6,145 nt of DNA from JANQLU01 sp964434955 (lineage in GTDB: Bacteria; Planctomycetota; Planctomycetia; Pirellulales; Pirellulaceae). This document shows, one piece after another, positions 1 through 6,120 of this stretch. The number at the start of each line of letters is the position of its first letter. Position 1 is the stretch's first letter. The stretch is from assembly GCA_964434955.1 (NCBI GenBank), contig CAYSXI010000248.1:1-6145 (forward strand). The letters run 5' to 3'. The position numbers were made by a program, and so were the translations under genes. The notes below the pieces were generated by a model. That model was not told the DNA's origin, did not search any database, and was given only the letters and a program-made list of their open reading frames with translations.

Positions 1-1
1 C

Positions 2-550
2 ATCATCAACGGCTGGTTGCCACCCATGGCGCCCCAAAATTTGATTGCCGCGACCGAAGTGATTCTTTCCGCAACGGGTGGTGGTGGAGCAATCGGGCCG
101 GTCGCTACCGGAACGAATAAACCGATGCCGAAAACCATTGAAGAGTTATTGGCGACAAAACGGGATTTAGAAGATGGAAACCCACCTGACTTGAACGTTC
201 TGATGGAGAATTTCAAGAACGACATCTTGTCGGATTTTCCAAAGCTTCCCTTTGAGTTCGATATCGTTCTGAATGGAACCGATTTGGGGGCTGACGGCAT
301 CACCCGAAATCAGCGACCAAGTGCCCTCGACTTGAAACAAAAATCAATTCAGGAAATCTTGACGACGATCATGTTCTTGGCGAATCCCGACAAGAACGCG
401 ACCGGCCCGGATGACGTGCTTTGCAAATTGATATGGGTCATCAAACCGGATCCCGACAATCCCAATAAGAAAACAATCGAGATTACGACTCGAAAAGCCG
501 CTGCACAACGCGGCTACCAACTACCGGCTGCGTTTCAGATCAAAGATTAG
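2..550 (+). CDS. 3' end of a planctomycete-type hypothetical protein with a C-terminal STN-like domain (5' truncated)
   Basis: The reading frame is open from base 2 to the TAG at 548-550 and shows 182 codons. A TTG at 17 is available as a start, but the frame continues to the left edge and no ribosome site precedes the TTG, so this is probably the end of a longer protein. The first part is Gly/Pro-rich (GGGGAIGP) and then helical (TIEELLATKRDLEDG). The last third reads PFEFDIVLNGTDLGADGITRN, followed by a helix (SIQEILTTIMFLANP), a strand (KLIWVIKPDP) and ITTRKAAAQRGYQLPAAF. A segment of this kind, with short strands flanking a helix and ending in 'ITTR.AA...GY.LP', recurs at the C-termini of planctomycete hypothetical proteins and resembles secretin/TonB short N-terminal (STN) folds. 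This family assignment is from memory and inference. The function is unknown. The next gene carries similar segments. Confidence 0.72.
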   Translation: MINGWLPPMAPQNLIAATEVILSATGGGGAIGPVATGTNKPMPKTIEELLATKRDLEDGNPPDLNVLMENFKNDILSDFPKLPFEFDIVLNGTDLGADGITRNQRPSALDLKQKSIQEILTTIMFLANPDKNATGPDDVLCKLIWVIKPDPDNPNKKTIEITTRKAAAQRGYQLPAAFQIKD

Positions 551-618
551 TCAGGCCTAAATAGGATTGGCGACTTGCGGAAACGCGTTTGTGGCCGGTG
601 CGCAGAAGGTCGGAATTT

Positions 619-645
619 GCAGGGAATGCAGGGAATGCAGGGAAT
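619..645. repeat. Three perfect tandem copies of the 9-bp unit GCAGGGAAT
   Basis: Copies lie at 619-627, 628-636 and 637-645 with no mismatch. They sit in the 257-bp spacer between the truncated gene and the 704-residue gene. A related half unit (GGAAT) occurs just before, at 612-616. The array is a short minisatellite, possibly variable in copy number between strains. A regulatory role cannot be told from the sequence. Confidence 0.85.
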
Positions 646-777
646 AACGACTGTCTCGGCGACGGGCCAGGCAAAACGCCCTTACAATTAAGAATCCCGG
701 TCAATTGGAACGCGGATTCAGCCGGCGTCGTCAAATAGACGTTAAAATGAAGAGTTGGGCTGTCGAATCGAAGGTCT

Positions 778-795
778 CGAGGTATTGCCGCCTCG
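778..795 (+). promoter_or_regulatory. Small hairpin in the leader of the 704-residue gene
   Basis: CGAGG (778-782) pairs with CCTCG (791-795) around an 8-base loop, ending 12 bases before the ATG at 808. A T-G wobble could extend the stem by one pair. No good Shine-Dalgarno sequence lies at the usual distance from the ATG, and the only GAGG is inside this stem, about 25 bases upstream. The stem could position or mask the ribosome site, or be chance. There is no T-run, so it is not a terminator. Confidence 0.25.
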
Positions 796-807
796 GTAAA
801 TCATCAA

Positions 808-2922
808 ATGGAATTGTTTTCAATCACTTGTGACACCTGTGCTTCCAAGCTAAAGGTGCGCCAAGTATCGGCCATTGATCAAATTCTTGCCTGCCCAAAA
901 TGTGGCAGCATGATCAAAATTGAGCCGCCCGAAGGCTGGGAGCCGCCCGCGTCCGCCAGCCAGGTCGTTGAAGATTCCGACCTCAAGGAAATGCGCGCTC
1001 AAGGTCCCGGGACGGAAGCCACGACGGACCTGGATAGCAAGAAAACGAAAGGCTCTTCAACCGGGCAAACCCCGTCGGCGAAACCTCAACGTCAAGTCGT
1101 TGTGGGAAAAAAGAAGCAGCCAGGGAAAAAGCAATCAAGTTCCAAGCAGCCTACTCCATCCAAAGAGCAGCCGGTTTTGCCCAATGATCAATGGACCAAT
1201 CAGTCGTCACGGCAGAAACAGAAAGTTGTCTTTTTAATTTGTTCGGCAGCCGGACTTTTGATTGTCGTCTTGGCAGTGATTGGGTTTCTTGTGTCGAAGA
1301 TTTCCAACAATCGAAATCTCGCGCAAGACAATTCGGGCGACAAAGTGGATGTTGCCAATCCCGATCCCGGTGGGAACGACAATCCAATTTCCAAAGATAA
1401 AGCCAAAGACGCCGACATTTCCGACAAGAAAAAAGCGGAAGTGAAAGACAAGAAGAAGGTCGACAAGAAGGAATTCGGCAAAGTCGATCCGGCGGACGAT
1501 AAAACCAAAAAAGACGACGACAAAACCAAAAAAGACATTGCCAAGAAAAACAATGTTGATGACGGCAAGAACGGAAAGAAAGCAGGCGGGAATAACCCGA
1601 CGTTGATAAGTGGTAGTCCCGATGGCAAAGGCGACGGACTTGCCAAAAAAGGCGATGGCAGCCGAAGCCCCGAGGAAAAAGATGGAACGGGGCCAAGTTT
1701 GGAACAAAATCAATCGATCCTGGATCGGTTGGGCGACAAGATGAAAGGCGTTTTGTCAAATTCCGTTCAGGATCTACGGTCGGACTCATTCAATATCGAC
1801 CACGATTCTCAGATTGGAATCGGATCGATCTACATTCCCAAACCAAGGGAAATGACGGTCAAAGTGGATTCCTGGTTGGGCTCCAAGGTCCATGCAATTT
1901 CGATTCCCGAAATGCCGCTCAATCAGTTCCTGCGAACGATTTCAATTGGCTCCAACCTTCCAATCAAGCTCGATATCGATGCCATGATTTACAAAGGCAT
2001 CGATCATCGGGCGCTGGTGAAATTCGAGGGCGAGTCGACCACTTTTCAGCTAATCCTCGAACAGACACTTCAGCCATTGGGTCTGGAATTTGAAAAGAAG
2101 GAATGGGGGGTGCTGGTGCTTCCCACCAAATTGGATGAGATCATCGAACGTGAATACGAGTTTTTTCAACTTGATGATGAATCCGACGAAAAGTATGAGG
2201 AAGTTGCCGCGTTTATCAAAACCCGATTCGCCCCCAAAAGCTGGCTAGAAACAGGGGGAGCGGGCGATGTGGTTCGGGAAGGTCGCAAATTCAGAATCAA
2301 GAATACGGCCAAAGTTCACTACTGGATTGGTCGTTACTTCGATCGTATCAACCGAAGCCGAACAGAGTCGAAAAAAGAAAGCGATAAGAAATCCCTGCCG
2401 ACGTTGTTGGTTTCGGCCAATGATGGGCTGAATGTTTCGTCAGAATTGGACATCATCGTAGCGCAACCAATTCGAACCGTTTTTGCGAAAGTGGCCGATG
2501 AAACCGGCGTTACGATTTCATTGGATTGGCCCGCGTTGATGGCGGAAGGCTGGAATCCAAATACCAAAATCACTTGGGAGCCGAAGGGGAAACCGCTGCG
2601 TGTTCCTTTGGATCAAATGGTTCGTTCGATGAAACTGTCCTATCGTGTGATTGATCCAAAGACCATTCAGATCACCAGTCGCAGAATGGTCGACAATGTG
2701 TATTCGCTCGAAATCTACTCTTGCGCTCTTATTCGGAGCAAAATCAGCGAGTACCAACTTCGTACTCAAGTCCTTTCGGCTTTCGGCGATCAGTTCGATC
2801 GAACGCGTGGCATGTCGGCGATGTATTATGAGCCGGCTCAGTGCATTGTCGCGGTTTTACCTCAGCCCCTGCATAAGCGGCTTGAGCGAATTCTCGAGAT
2901 CATAGAATCCGACAAGAAATAG
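808..2922 (+). CDS. Zinc-ribbon, single-membrane-segment protein with Lys/Asp-rich linker and STN-like C-terminal domains (704 aa)
   Basis: I do not recognise a named gene, but the architecture is clear. Residues 8-32 form a CxxC...CxxC zinc ribbon of the MJ0042 kind (CDTC at 8-11, CPKC at 29-32). Residues 45-138 are polar and Lys/Gln/Ser-rich. Residues 139-163 form one membrane segment (VVFLICSAAGLLIVVLAVIG). Residues 168-300 are a low-complexity Lys/Asp/Gly linker with repeated DKTKKD. Residues 345-440 hold a first STN-like unit (SIPEMPLNQFLRTISI, then TTFQLILEQTLQPLGLEF and WGVLVLPT). Residues 450-516 hold a segment with 'APKSWLETGGAGDVV'. Residues 545-625 hold a second STN-like unit (PLDQMVRSMKLSYRVID...IQITSRR). 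The end (640-704) is a further alpha/beta stretch. I infer a cytoplasmic ribbon and an exported C-terminus, with a structural or sensing role. The ATG at 808 is chosen because the ribbon starts at once; its ribosome site is weak. Confidence 0.85.
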   Translation: MELFSITCDTCASKLKVRQVSAIDQILACPKCGSMIKIEPPEGWEPPASASQVVEDSDLKEMRAQGPGTEATTDLDSKKTKGSSTGQTPSAKPQRQVVVGKKKQPGKKQSSSKQPTPSKEQPVLPNDQWTNQSSRQKQKVVFLICSAAGLLIVVLAVIGFLVSKISNNRNLAQDNSGDKVDVANPDPGGNDNPISKDKAKDADISDKKKAEVKDKKKVDKKEFGKVDPADDKTKKDDDKTKKDIAKKNNVDDGKNGKKAGGNNPTLISGSPDGKGDGLAKKGDGSRSPEEKDGTGPSLEQNQSILDRLGDKMKGVLSNSVQDLRSDSFNIDHDSQIGIGSIYIPKPREMTVKVDSWLGSKVHAISIPEMPLNQFLRTISIGSNLPIKLDIDAMIYKGIDHRALVKFEGESTTFQLILEQTLQPLGLEFEKKEWGVLVLPTKLDEIIEREYEFFQLDDESDEKYEEVAAFIKTRFAPKSWLETGGAGDVVREGRKFRIKNTAKVHYWIGRYFDRINRSRTESKKESDKKSLPTLLVSANDGLNVSSELDIIVAQPIRTVFAKVADETGVTISLDWPALMAEGWNPNTKITWEPKGKPLRVPLDQMVRSMKLSYRVIDPKTIQITSRRMVDNVYSLEIYSCALIRSKISEYQLRTQVLSAFGDQFDRTRGMSAMYYEPAQCIVAVLPQPLHKRLERILEIIESDKK
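1495..1536 (+). repeat. In-frame tandem 21-bp repeat encoding (D)DKTKKD twice
   Basis: Units lie at 1495-1515 and 1516-1536 inside the Lys/Asp linker of the 704-residue protein. They differ at one base (GAT versus GAC in the second codon). The near identity at third codon positions suggests recent slippage duplication rather than convergent codon choice. The linker is probably disordered and tolerant of length change. Confidence 0.8.
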
Positions 2923-2992
2923 TTGCTGCCACAAGATCGTGGTTCCAAACTTCCTCCCCAGCCAGCTCCCGCGCGATCCTAATCCATACAAG

Positions 2993-3011
2993 CACGAAGC
3001 GCAAGCGAGTG
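2993..3011. repeat. REP-like intergenic 19-mer between convergent genes
   Basis: The sequence CACGAAGCGCAAGCGAGTG lies in the 138-bp spacer between two convergent genes. It contains two AAGCG steps and CAC/GTG ends. Together with the preceding AATCCATACAAG (2981-2992), it resembles dispersed short intergenic repeats that I recall from planctomycete genomes (in reverse complement, CACTCGCTTGCGCTTCGTG followed by a CTTGTAT-like stretch). Only one copy is in the window, so the call rests on memory and on its position. Confidence 0.4.
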
Positions 3012-3060
3012 GTTCTGAGCCTGCTTGATGCGATTTCAAATTCCAGCAAATCGAATCGTC

Positions 3061-3540
3061 TTAATTCAACGTGATCGGAACTTCGATCCCTTTTTCATTT
3101 CGGATACGCGCCCACTCGACAATGAGTTCGCCATCATTGCCGTAATACCATTTGACAATAATGACGCCCTTGCCATTGGTGCCTTCGACGTGAAATTCGT
3201 TCACGTCGAAATCGTCGCTGTCACTCGTCATCTTTGCCTGGAACTTGGTGATTTCACCAATCTCCCGCCGAACTTCGGGAGCGTTCTCAACCAACGGCCG
3301 AATCTCTTTGGCGACCTCGTTCTGTCCCCAAAAGCCGAACGCCACGCACGAAGCGATACAGCAAAAAAAAGAACCGGCGAGTACACCAACGACAATTCCA
3401 ACAATTAAACCCACGTTGACCGGCTTTTTTTCTTTCTTCTTGGTGTAGATCGTTCGGCTACCGGGCGCGTTCGGATTGTTGGGAGTTGGGCTAGGGCGAT
3501 AGGGATTGGACGGAGGGCCTTGATTGCCAAACTGACTCAT
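3061..3540 (-). CDS. Small single-pass membrane protein with possible Coa1-like C-terminal domain (159 aa)
   Basis: I do not recognise a named gene. The N-terminus (1-30) is rich in Pro, Asn and Ser (GPPSNPYRPSPTPNNPNAPG), followed by a basic stretch (KKKEKKP, 34-40). Residues 42-71 form one membrane segment (VGLIVGIVVGVLAGSFFC) with three cysteines (60, 61, 65). By the positive-inside rule the N-terminus is cytoplasmic and the C-terminus exported. The C-terminal 85 residues (PLVENAPEVRREIGEITKF...FHVEGTNGKGVIIV) resemble the Coa1-like pattern: a helix with 'PEV...IG', then strands with 'F.V.G..G.G...V'. That similarity is by eye only. The ATG at 3540 is preferred over the in-frame TTG at 3555, because GGAG lies 9 bases before the ATG and the TTG overlaps that site. 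The gene ends facing the 704-residue gene and lies 162 bp downstream of fhcA. Confidence 0.75.
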   Translation of the reverse strand: MSQFGNQGPPSNPYRPSPTPNNPNAPGSRTIYTKKKEKKPVNVGLIVGIVVGVLAGSFFCCIASCVAFGFWGQNEVAKEIRPLVENAPEVRREIGEITKFQAKMTSDSDDFDVNEFHVEGTNGKGVIIVKWYYGNDGELIVEWARIRNEKGIEVPITLN

Positions 3541-3549
3541 TGATTGATA

Positions 3550-3553
3550 CTCC
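3550..3553 (-). promoter_or_regulatory. Shine-Dalgarno GGAG of the small membrane-protein gene
   Basis: On the minus strand, GGAG is followed by nine bases and the ATG at 3540-3538. It decides the start: the alternative TTG at 3555 would place its own codon on the ribosome site. Confidence 0.6.
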
Positions 3554-3647
3554 AATTGGTTTTCCGTTTCAGATTCGGCTGAATAATGCGGGCCGTTCGC
3601 ATCAATTTTTCACTCGATAATATTACCATCAAATCGAAGCCTTGGCG

Positions 3648-3662
3648 CGCCGTGAGCCGGCG
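3648..3662 (-). terminator. GC-rich hairpin about 40 bases after fhcA, possible weak terminator
   Basis: CGCCG (3648-3652) and CGGCG (3658-3662) form a 5-bp all-GC stem with a 5-base loop. On the minus strand it follows the fhcA stop. No T-run follows, so a classical intrinsic terminator is not supported. It may reduce read-through into the small membrane-protein gene, or be chance. Confidence 0.2.
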
Positions 3663-3702
3663 ATTTATTCGGACCTGGCTACCACTCAGCGGAACTGGCA
3701 AA

Positions 3703-5361
3703 TTAATTGCCCGAGTTCAGGACCGGAACCTCCCGAAGGGCAAAATCTTGCTGAATCGGGTAGTTACGAAATCGAATGGAGTAGAAGTCATCAAACCATT
3801 GCTCGATGGCCGGAACGAGCCCCTGGTCAAACGAAGGACGTACAAAAAGAGTTTCCCCTTCGAGGGGCTCAAGGATTTCCCCGCGTTCCGACATGACACG
3901 CCCCGCCTTAATCACGTAATTTGGCAGCTCAAACATTTGCTGCTTATCAGCGTTTGGCAGATAAATCGTGATGTCGGCATCTGCGCCTGGTGCCAAATGG
4001 CCCTTGTCTTTCAAGCCAAGCATTCTTGCCGGACCAGCACGCGTAATGATCGCAATTTCGTAGAGGCTGTACTCTCGGTCTAAACTTTCGAGCTGCGTGC
4101 ATTTACGTATCTTTGGATTGACCGTTTTCAAGGCCTCTCGCCGGAAGCCTCGGTCCATTAGCAAATGAATGATTTGCGGGTAAGAAAGAAATGAAGCTCC
4201 ATTGGGGTGGTCCGTGCTCATGGCGACTTGCCAGGGATCTTTGACCATCAGGAACCACTCAAGCCCGACCGCCCATTGCAAAGCGTGGACGAAGCTCGTA
4301 TTTCGATACTCGATTGGAGCGATTCCGCAACCCGTTTCGAGTTCGGTATCGGCGCTAATCCACTTGGAGCCATAAACCTGGTGCAAGTAATAACCCAATG
4401 GCCCGTCGCCCGTCATACTCGTGGTGGGGCCGAACATGATCTGCCCGACATCGACGCTGATGTTTGGGTGCTGATTGACGTACTCCGCCAATGGTTCCAC
4501 CTTGGATGAAAATGTGTTCTCATCCGCATCGCCACCGCCATAGCTATGGAATTGAATATGGGCCATGTGCCCACGCTGCCCTTCCAGCGTTTTCATCGTT
4601 TCCAAAGTGGTCGTCCAGTTTCCTGGCATTCCCAGGTTATTGCAGTGTATGTGAATGGGATGCGGCAATCCCAAGCGGTTCGAGGCACGCGCAATTGACT
4701 GGATGATCTGACGTGGCGAAACATCAAAGTGATCGATCGGCACATCGAGATCACGCGCATTTCCAGTCGGCTTTTGTTTCCACATTTCGACGCCACCCGG
4801 ATTCACAATCTTCGGCGCGTAGGCTCGCGTTGATCCGATGAGCCATGCCAGGAATCCGGTCAAGCGGTCGGCGTCATTTCTCTTGATGGAGTCCAGGATG
4901 AAATGGTTGTTGCCAGCCAGAACAAAAAAGCCTTTGTCGAGACAGGGCGTATCGGCGAACTCTTCCAACACATGGCGAGCGGACAGGGGTGGCACAGCGG
5001 CATCGAAAGCGGTGGTATAACCGAGGGCCGCGTATTTGTAGCCGGTCGCGAAGGAACTGGGAACCGAGCCCATCGTTCCACTATGGAGTTTTCCCATTCG
5101 CTTGACGGGAGCGTCACGTCTTTTCTCTTCTGGCCGCAGTTTCCTGGCGCTGTTGACTTTCGGCCCGGCGATATGGCAATGGACGTCGATCCCGCCCGGC
5201 ATCACCACCATTCCACTGGCATCGATGATGTTTGCTGGGGCGGTCGCGTCAGCTGGAGGATCGACGATCTTTCCGTCCCGGATCCAGAGATCGCCGACAA
5301 CCCCATCGACCCCGTTGGCCGGGTCGTAGATGGTGCCCGCTTTGATTTTGGTATAGCCCAT
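3703..5361 (-). CDS. fhcA: Formylmethanofuran dehydrogenase-type subunit A / formyltransferase-hydrolase complex subunit A
   Basis: This is the zinc amidohydrolase subunit of the H4MPT-linked C1 pathway. In methylotrophic bacteria the FhcABCD complex moves formyl groups from H4MPT to a methanofuran-type cofactor and hydrolyses them to formate; archaeal FwdA/FmdA runs the chemistry towards formyl-methanofuran. Counting from the ATG at 5361 (552 aa), the N-terminus is KIKAGTIYDPANG, then MPGGIDVHCH gives the metal pair H61/H63. KIVNPGG at 184-190 offers a candidate metal-bridging Lys184. HIHCNNLG gives H237/H239, HMAHIQFHS gives H265/H268/H272, and STDHPNG gives catalytic D384. The positions of H61/H63 and D384 agree within one residue with those I recall for archaeal FwdA, which supports this start. 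The frame stays open upstream to a TTG at 5472, but those 37 residues look unrelated to the family. No fhcB, C or D lies in the window, so the partners must be elsewhere. The enzyme is cytoplasmic. Confidence 0.92.
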   Translation of the reverse strand: MGYTKIKAGTIYDPANGVDGVVGDLWIRDGKIVDPPADATAPANIIDASGMVVMPGGIDVHCHIAGPKVNSARKLRPEEKRRDAPVKRMGKLHSGTMGSVPSSFATGYKYAALGYTTAFDAAVPPLSARHVLEEFADTPCLDKGFFVLAGNNHFILDSIKRNDADRLTGFLAWLIGSTRAYAPKIVNPGGVEMWKQKPTGNARDLDVPIDHFDVSPRQIIQSIARASNRLGLPHPIHIHCNNLGMPGNWTTTLETMKTLEGQRGHMAHIQFHSYGGGDADENTFSSKVEPLAEYVNQHPNISVDVGQIMFGPTTSMTGDGPLGYYLHQVYGSKWISADTELETGCGIAPIEYRNTSFVHALQWAVGLEWFLMVKDPWQVAMSTDHPNGASFLSYPQIIHLLMDRGFRREALKTVNPKIRKCTQLESLDREYSLYEIAIITRAGPARMLGLKDKGHLAPGADADITIYLPNADKQQMFELPNYVIKAGRVMSERGEILEPLEGETLFVRPSFDQGLVPAIEQWFDDFYSIRFRNYPIQQDFALREVPVLNSGN

Positions 5362-5505
5362 GCGATTCTGGTCAAGTATCTGTTTCAAGGCAAACTGAGA
5401 GCGGGAACCTACTCGGATCTCTTCCCCTGCCCAACCCCAATTGGACTTTAGTTTAAGCGCGGGCTCGGACAACTTGAATATGTGGCAAACGCTTGTTGCC
5501 GGTCG
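5362..5505 (-). other. Spacer between kptA and fhcA, containing an unused in-frame upstream extension of fhcA
   Basis: On the minus strand this holds 144 bases. The fhcA frame is open from a TTG at 5472, but no ATG or GTG in that stretch has a ribosome site. GGGGAAGAG occurs (complement near 5420-5430), but no in-frame start follows at the right distance. No clear promoter boxes could be placed. The gap suggests that fhcA may have its own promoter, or that the true fhcA start is the TTG and the two genes are 33 bp apart. Confidence 0.4.
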
Positions 5506-6090
5506 CTAATTGGTTGACCGAAACTCTTTATCGAGTTGGCCAAGATCGACTTCCCGCAGAAACTCCGGGGGGACATGTTCGGTAAGCCAGACATCATTGC
5601 CTGTTACATAGAAGTTGTAGCCCTGTTCGAACATTGATTTGGCGTCGATGGCCAATACGGCAGGCTTTCCATGCCGCGCACCGACTTGTAGCAAGGTTTC
5701 TTTTTTGACCGACAAGTGAACGTGGTGTCGGTTGCCTTTAATAAGACCTTCTTCGAAAATCGAATCGAGGAACCGGGTTGCCGTTCCCTGGTACAGGACG
5801 TCGGGCGGTTGGACAGGTTCGTACTCAAGATCAATTTCGACAGAATGTCCCTGGCGAGCACGGATCAAGTCCTTTTCGCGATCCCACTCGAATCGTTGTT
5901 TGTCATTGTTTTCTACGACGAATGCCAAGTCGTCGCGTTCGATATCCCGTCCGCTTTTTTTCAGAGCGATCAATAGATCGTCCACGTCGATCCAGCCGCC
6001 GCTCAAAAGTGACACGCCGATTGAACTTGGATTGTGTCGCAATACGTAACTCAGACGCTTACTGATTCTTTTTTTTGTTTTGTCATCCAT
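5506..6090 (-). CDS. kptA: RNA 2'-phosphotransferase (Tpt1/KptA family)
   Basis: The enzyme transfers an RNA internal 2'-phosphate to NAD+, releasing nicotinamide and ADP-ribose 1'',2''-cyclic phosphate. In fungi this is the last step of tRNA splicing; in bacteria the natural substrate is not established. The protein has 194 residues, close to the usual size. The catalytic tetrad known from E. coli KptA and yeast Tpt1 is complete: R18 and H19 in LSYVLRHNP, R66 in DKQRFEW, and R121 in GNRHHVHLS. Other family motifs are GGWIDVDDLL (31-40), IRARQGHS (76-83), LYQGTATRFLDSI (99-111), VGARHGKPAVLAID (136-149) and WLTEHVPPEFL (168-178). The ATG at 6090 puts R18/H19 at the family's usual distance from the N-terminus. 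AAAAGAG at 6107-6101 is a weak ribosome site. The frame stays open to the window end, but that DNA includes adapter sequence. Confidence 0.95.
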   Translation of the reverse strand: MDDKTKKRISKRLSYVLRHNPSSIGVSLLSGGWIDVDDLLIALKKSGRDIERDDLAFVVENNDKQRFEWDREKDLIRARQGHSVEIDLEYEPVQPPDVLYQGTATRFLDSIFEEGLIKGNRHHVHLSVKKETLLQVGARHGKPAVLAIDAKSMFEQGYNFYVTGNDVWLTEHVPPEFLREVDLGQLDKEFRSTN

Positions 6091-6120
6091 TTGCGATTGA
6101 CTCTTTTGGCGGGGGCCGGG

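Noticed and set aside
581..590. Palindrome AAACGCGTTT as an operator
   Set aside because: About six perfect 10-bp palindromes are expected by chance in a window this size, and it lies far from a start.
540..734. 64-codon minus-strand frame with a FPAFPAFPA run in the left spacer
   Set aside because: The run is simply the reverse of the 9-bp repeat. There is no ribosome site and no recognisable protein; it overlaps the end of the left gene.
743..748. TAAAAT as a -10 box for the 704-residue gene
   Set aside because: The nearest -35-like TTGGAA (705-710) is 32 bases away, too far for a sigma-70 promoter.
747..833. 28-codon + strand ORF (MKSWAVESKVSRYCRLG...) overlapping the start of the 704-residue gene, possible leader peptide
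   Set aside because: It has no ribosome site and no attenuator-like structure or codon run; the length is expected by chance.
1151..1789. Long minus-strand frames, one very hydrophobic, opposite the Lys/Asp linker
   Set aside because: They are the complement of Lys/Asp-rich codons (AAA/AAG/GAC give Phe/Leu/Val), so they are shadows and not membrane proteins.
2929..2942. CCAC/GTGG hairpin just after the 704-residue gene as a terminator
   Set aside because: The stem is only 4 bp plus a wobble, with a 6-base loop and no T-run.
3586..4083. 165-codon + strand frame across the fhcA 3' end
   Set aside because: It is antisense to conserved fhcA sequence, and its translation has no domain-like pattern.
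4903..5451. 182-codon + strand frame opposite the fhcA 5' half
   Set aside because: Antisense shadow: the opposite strand encodes the conserved HCH and DPANG motifs.
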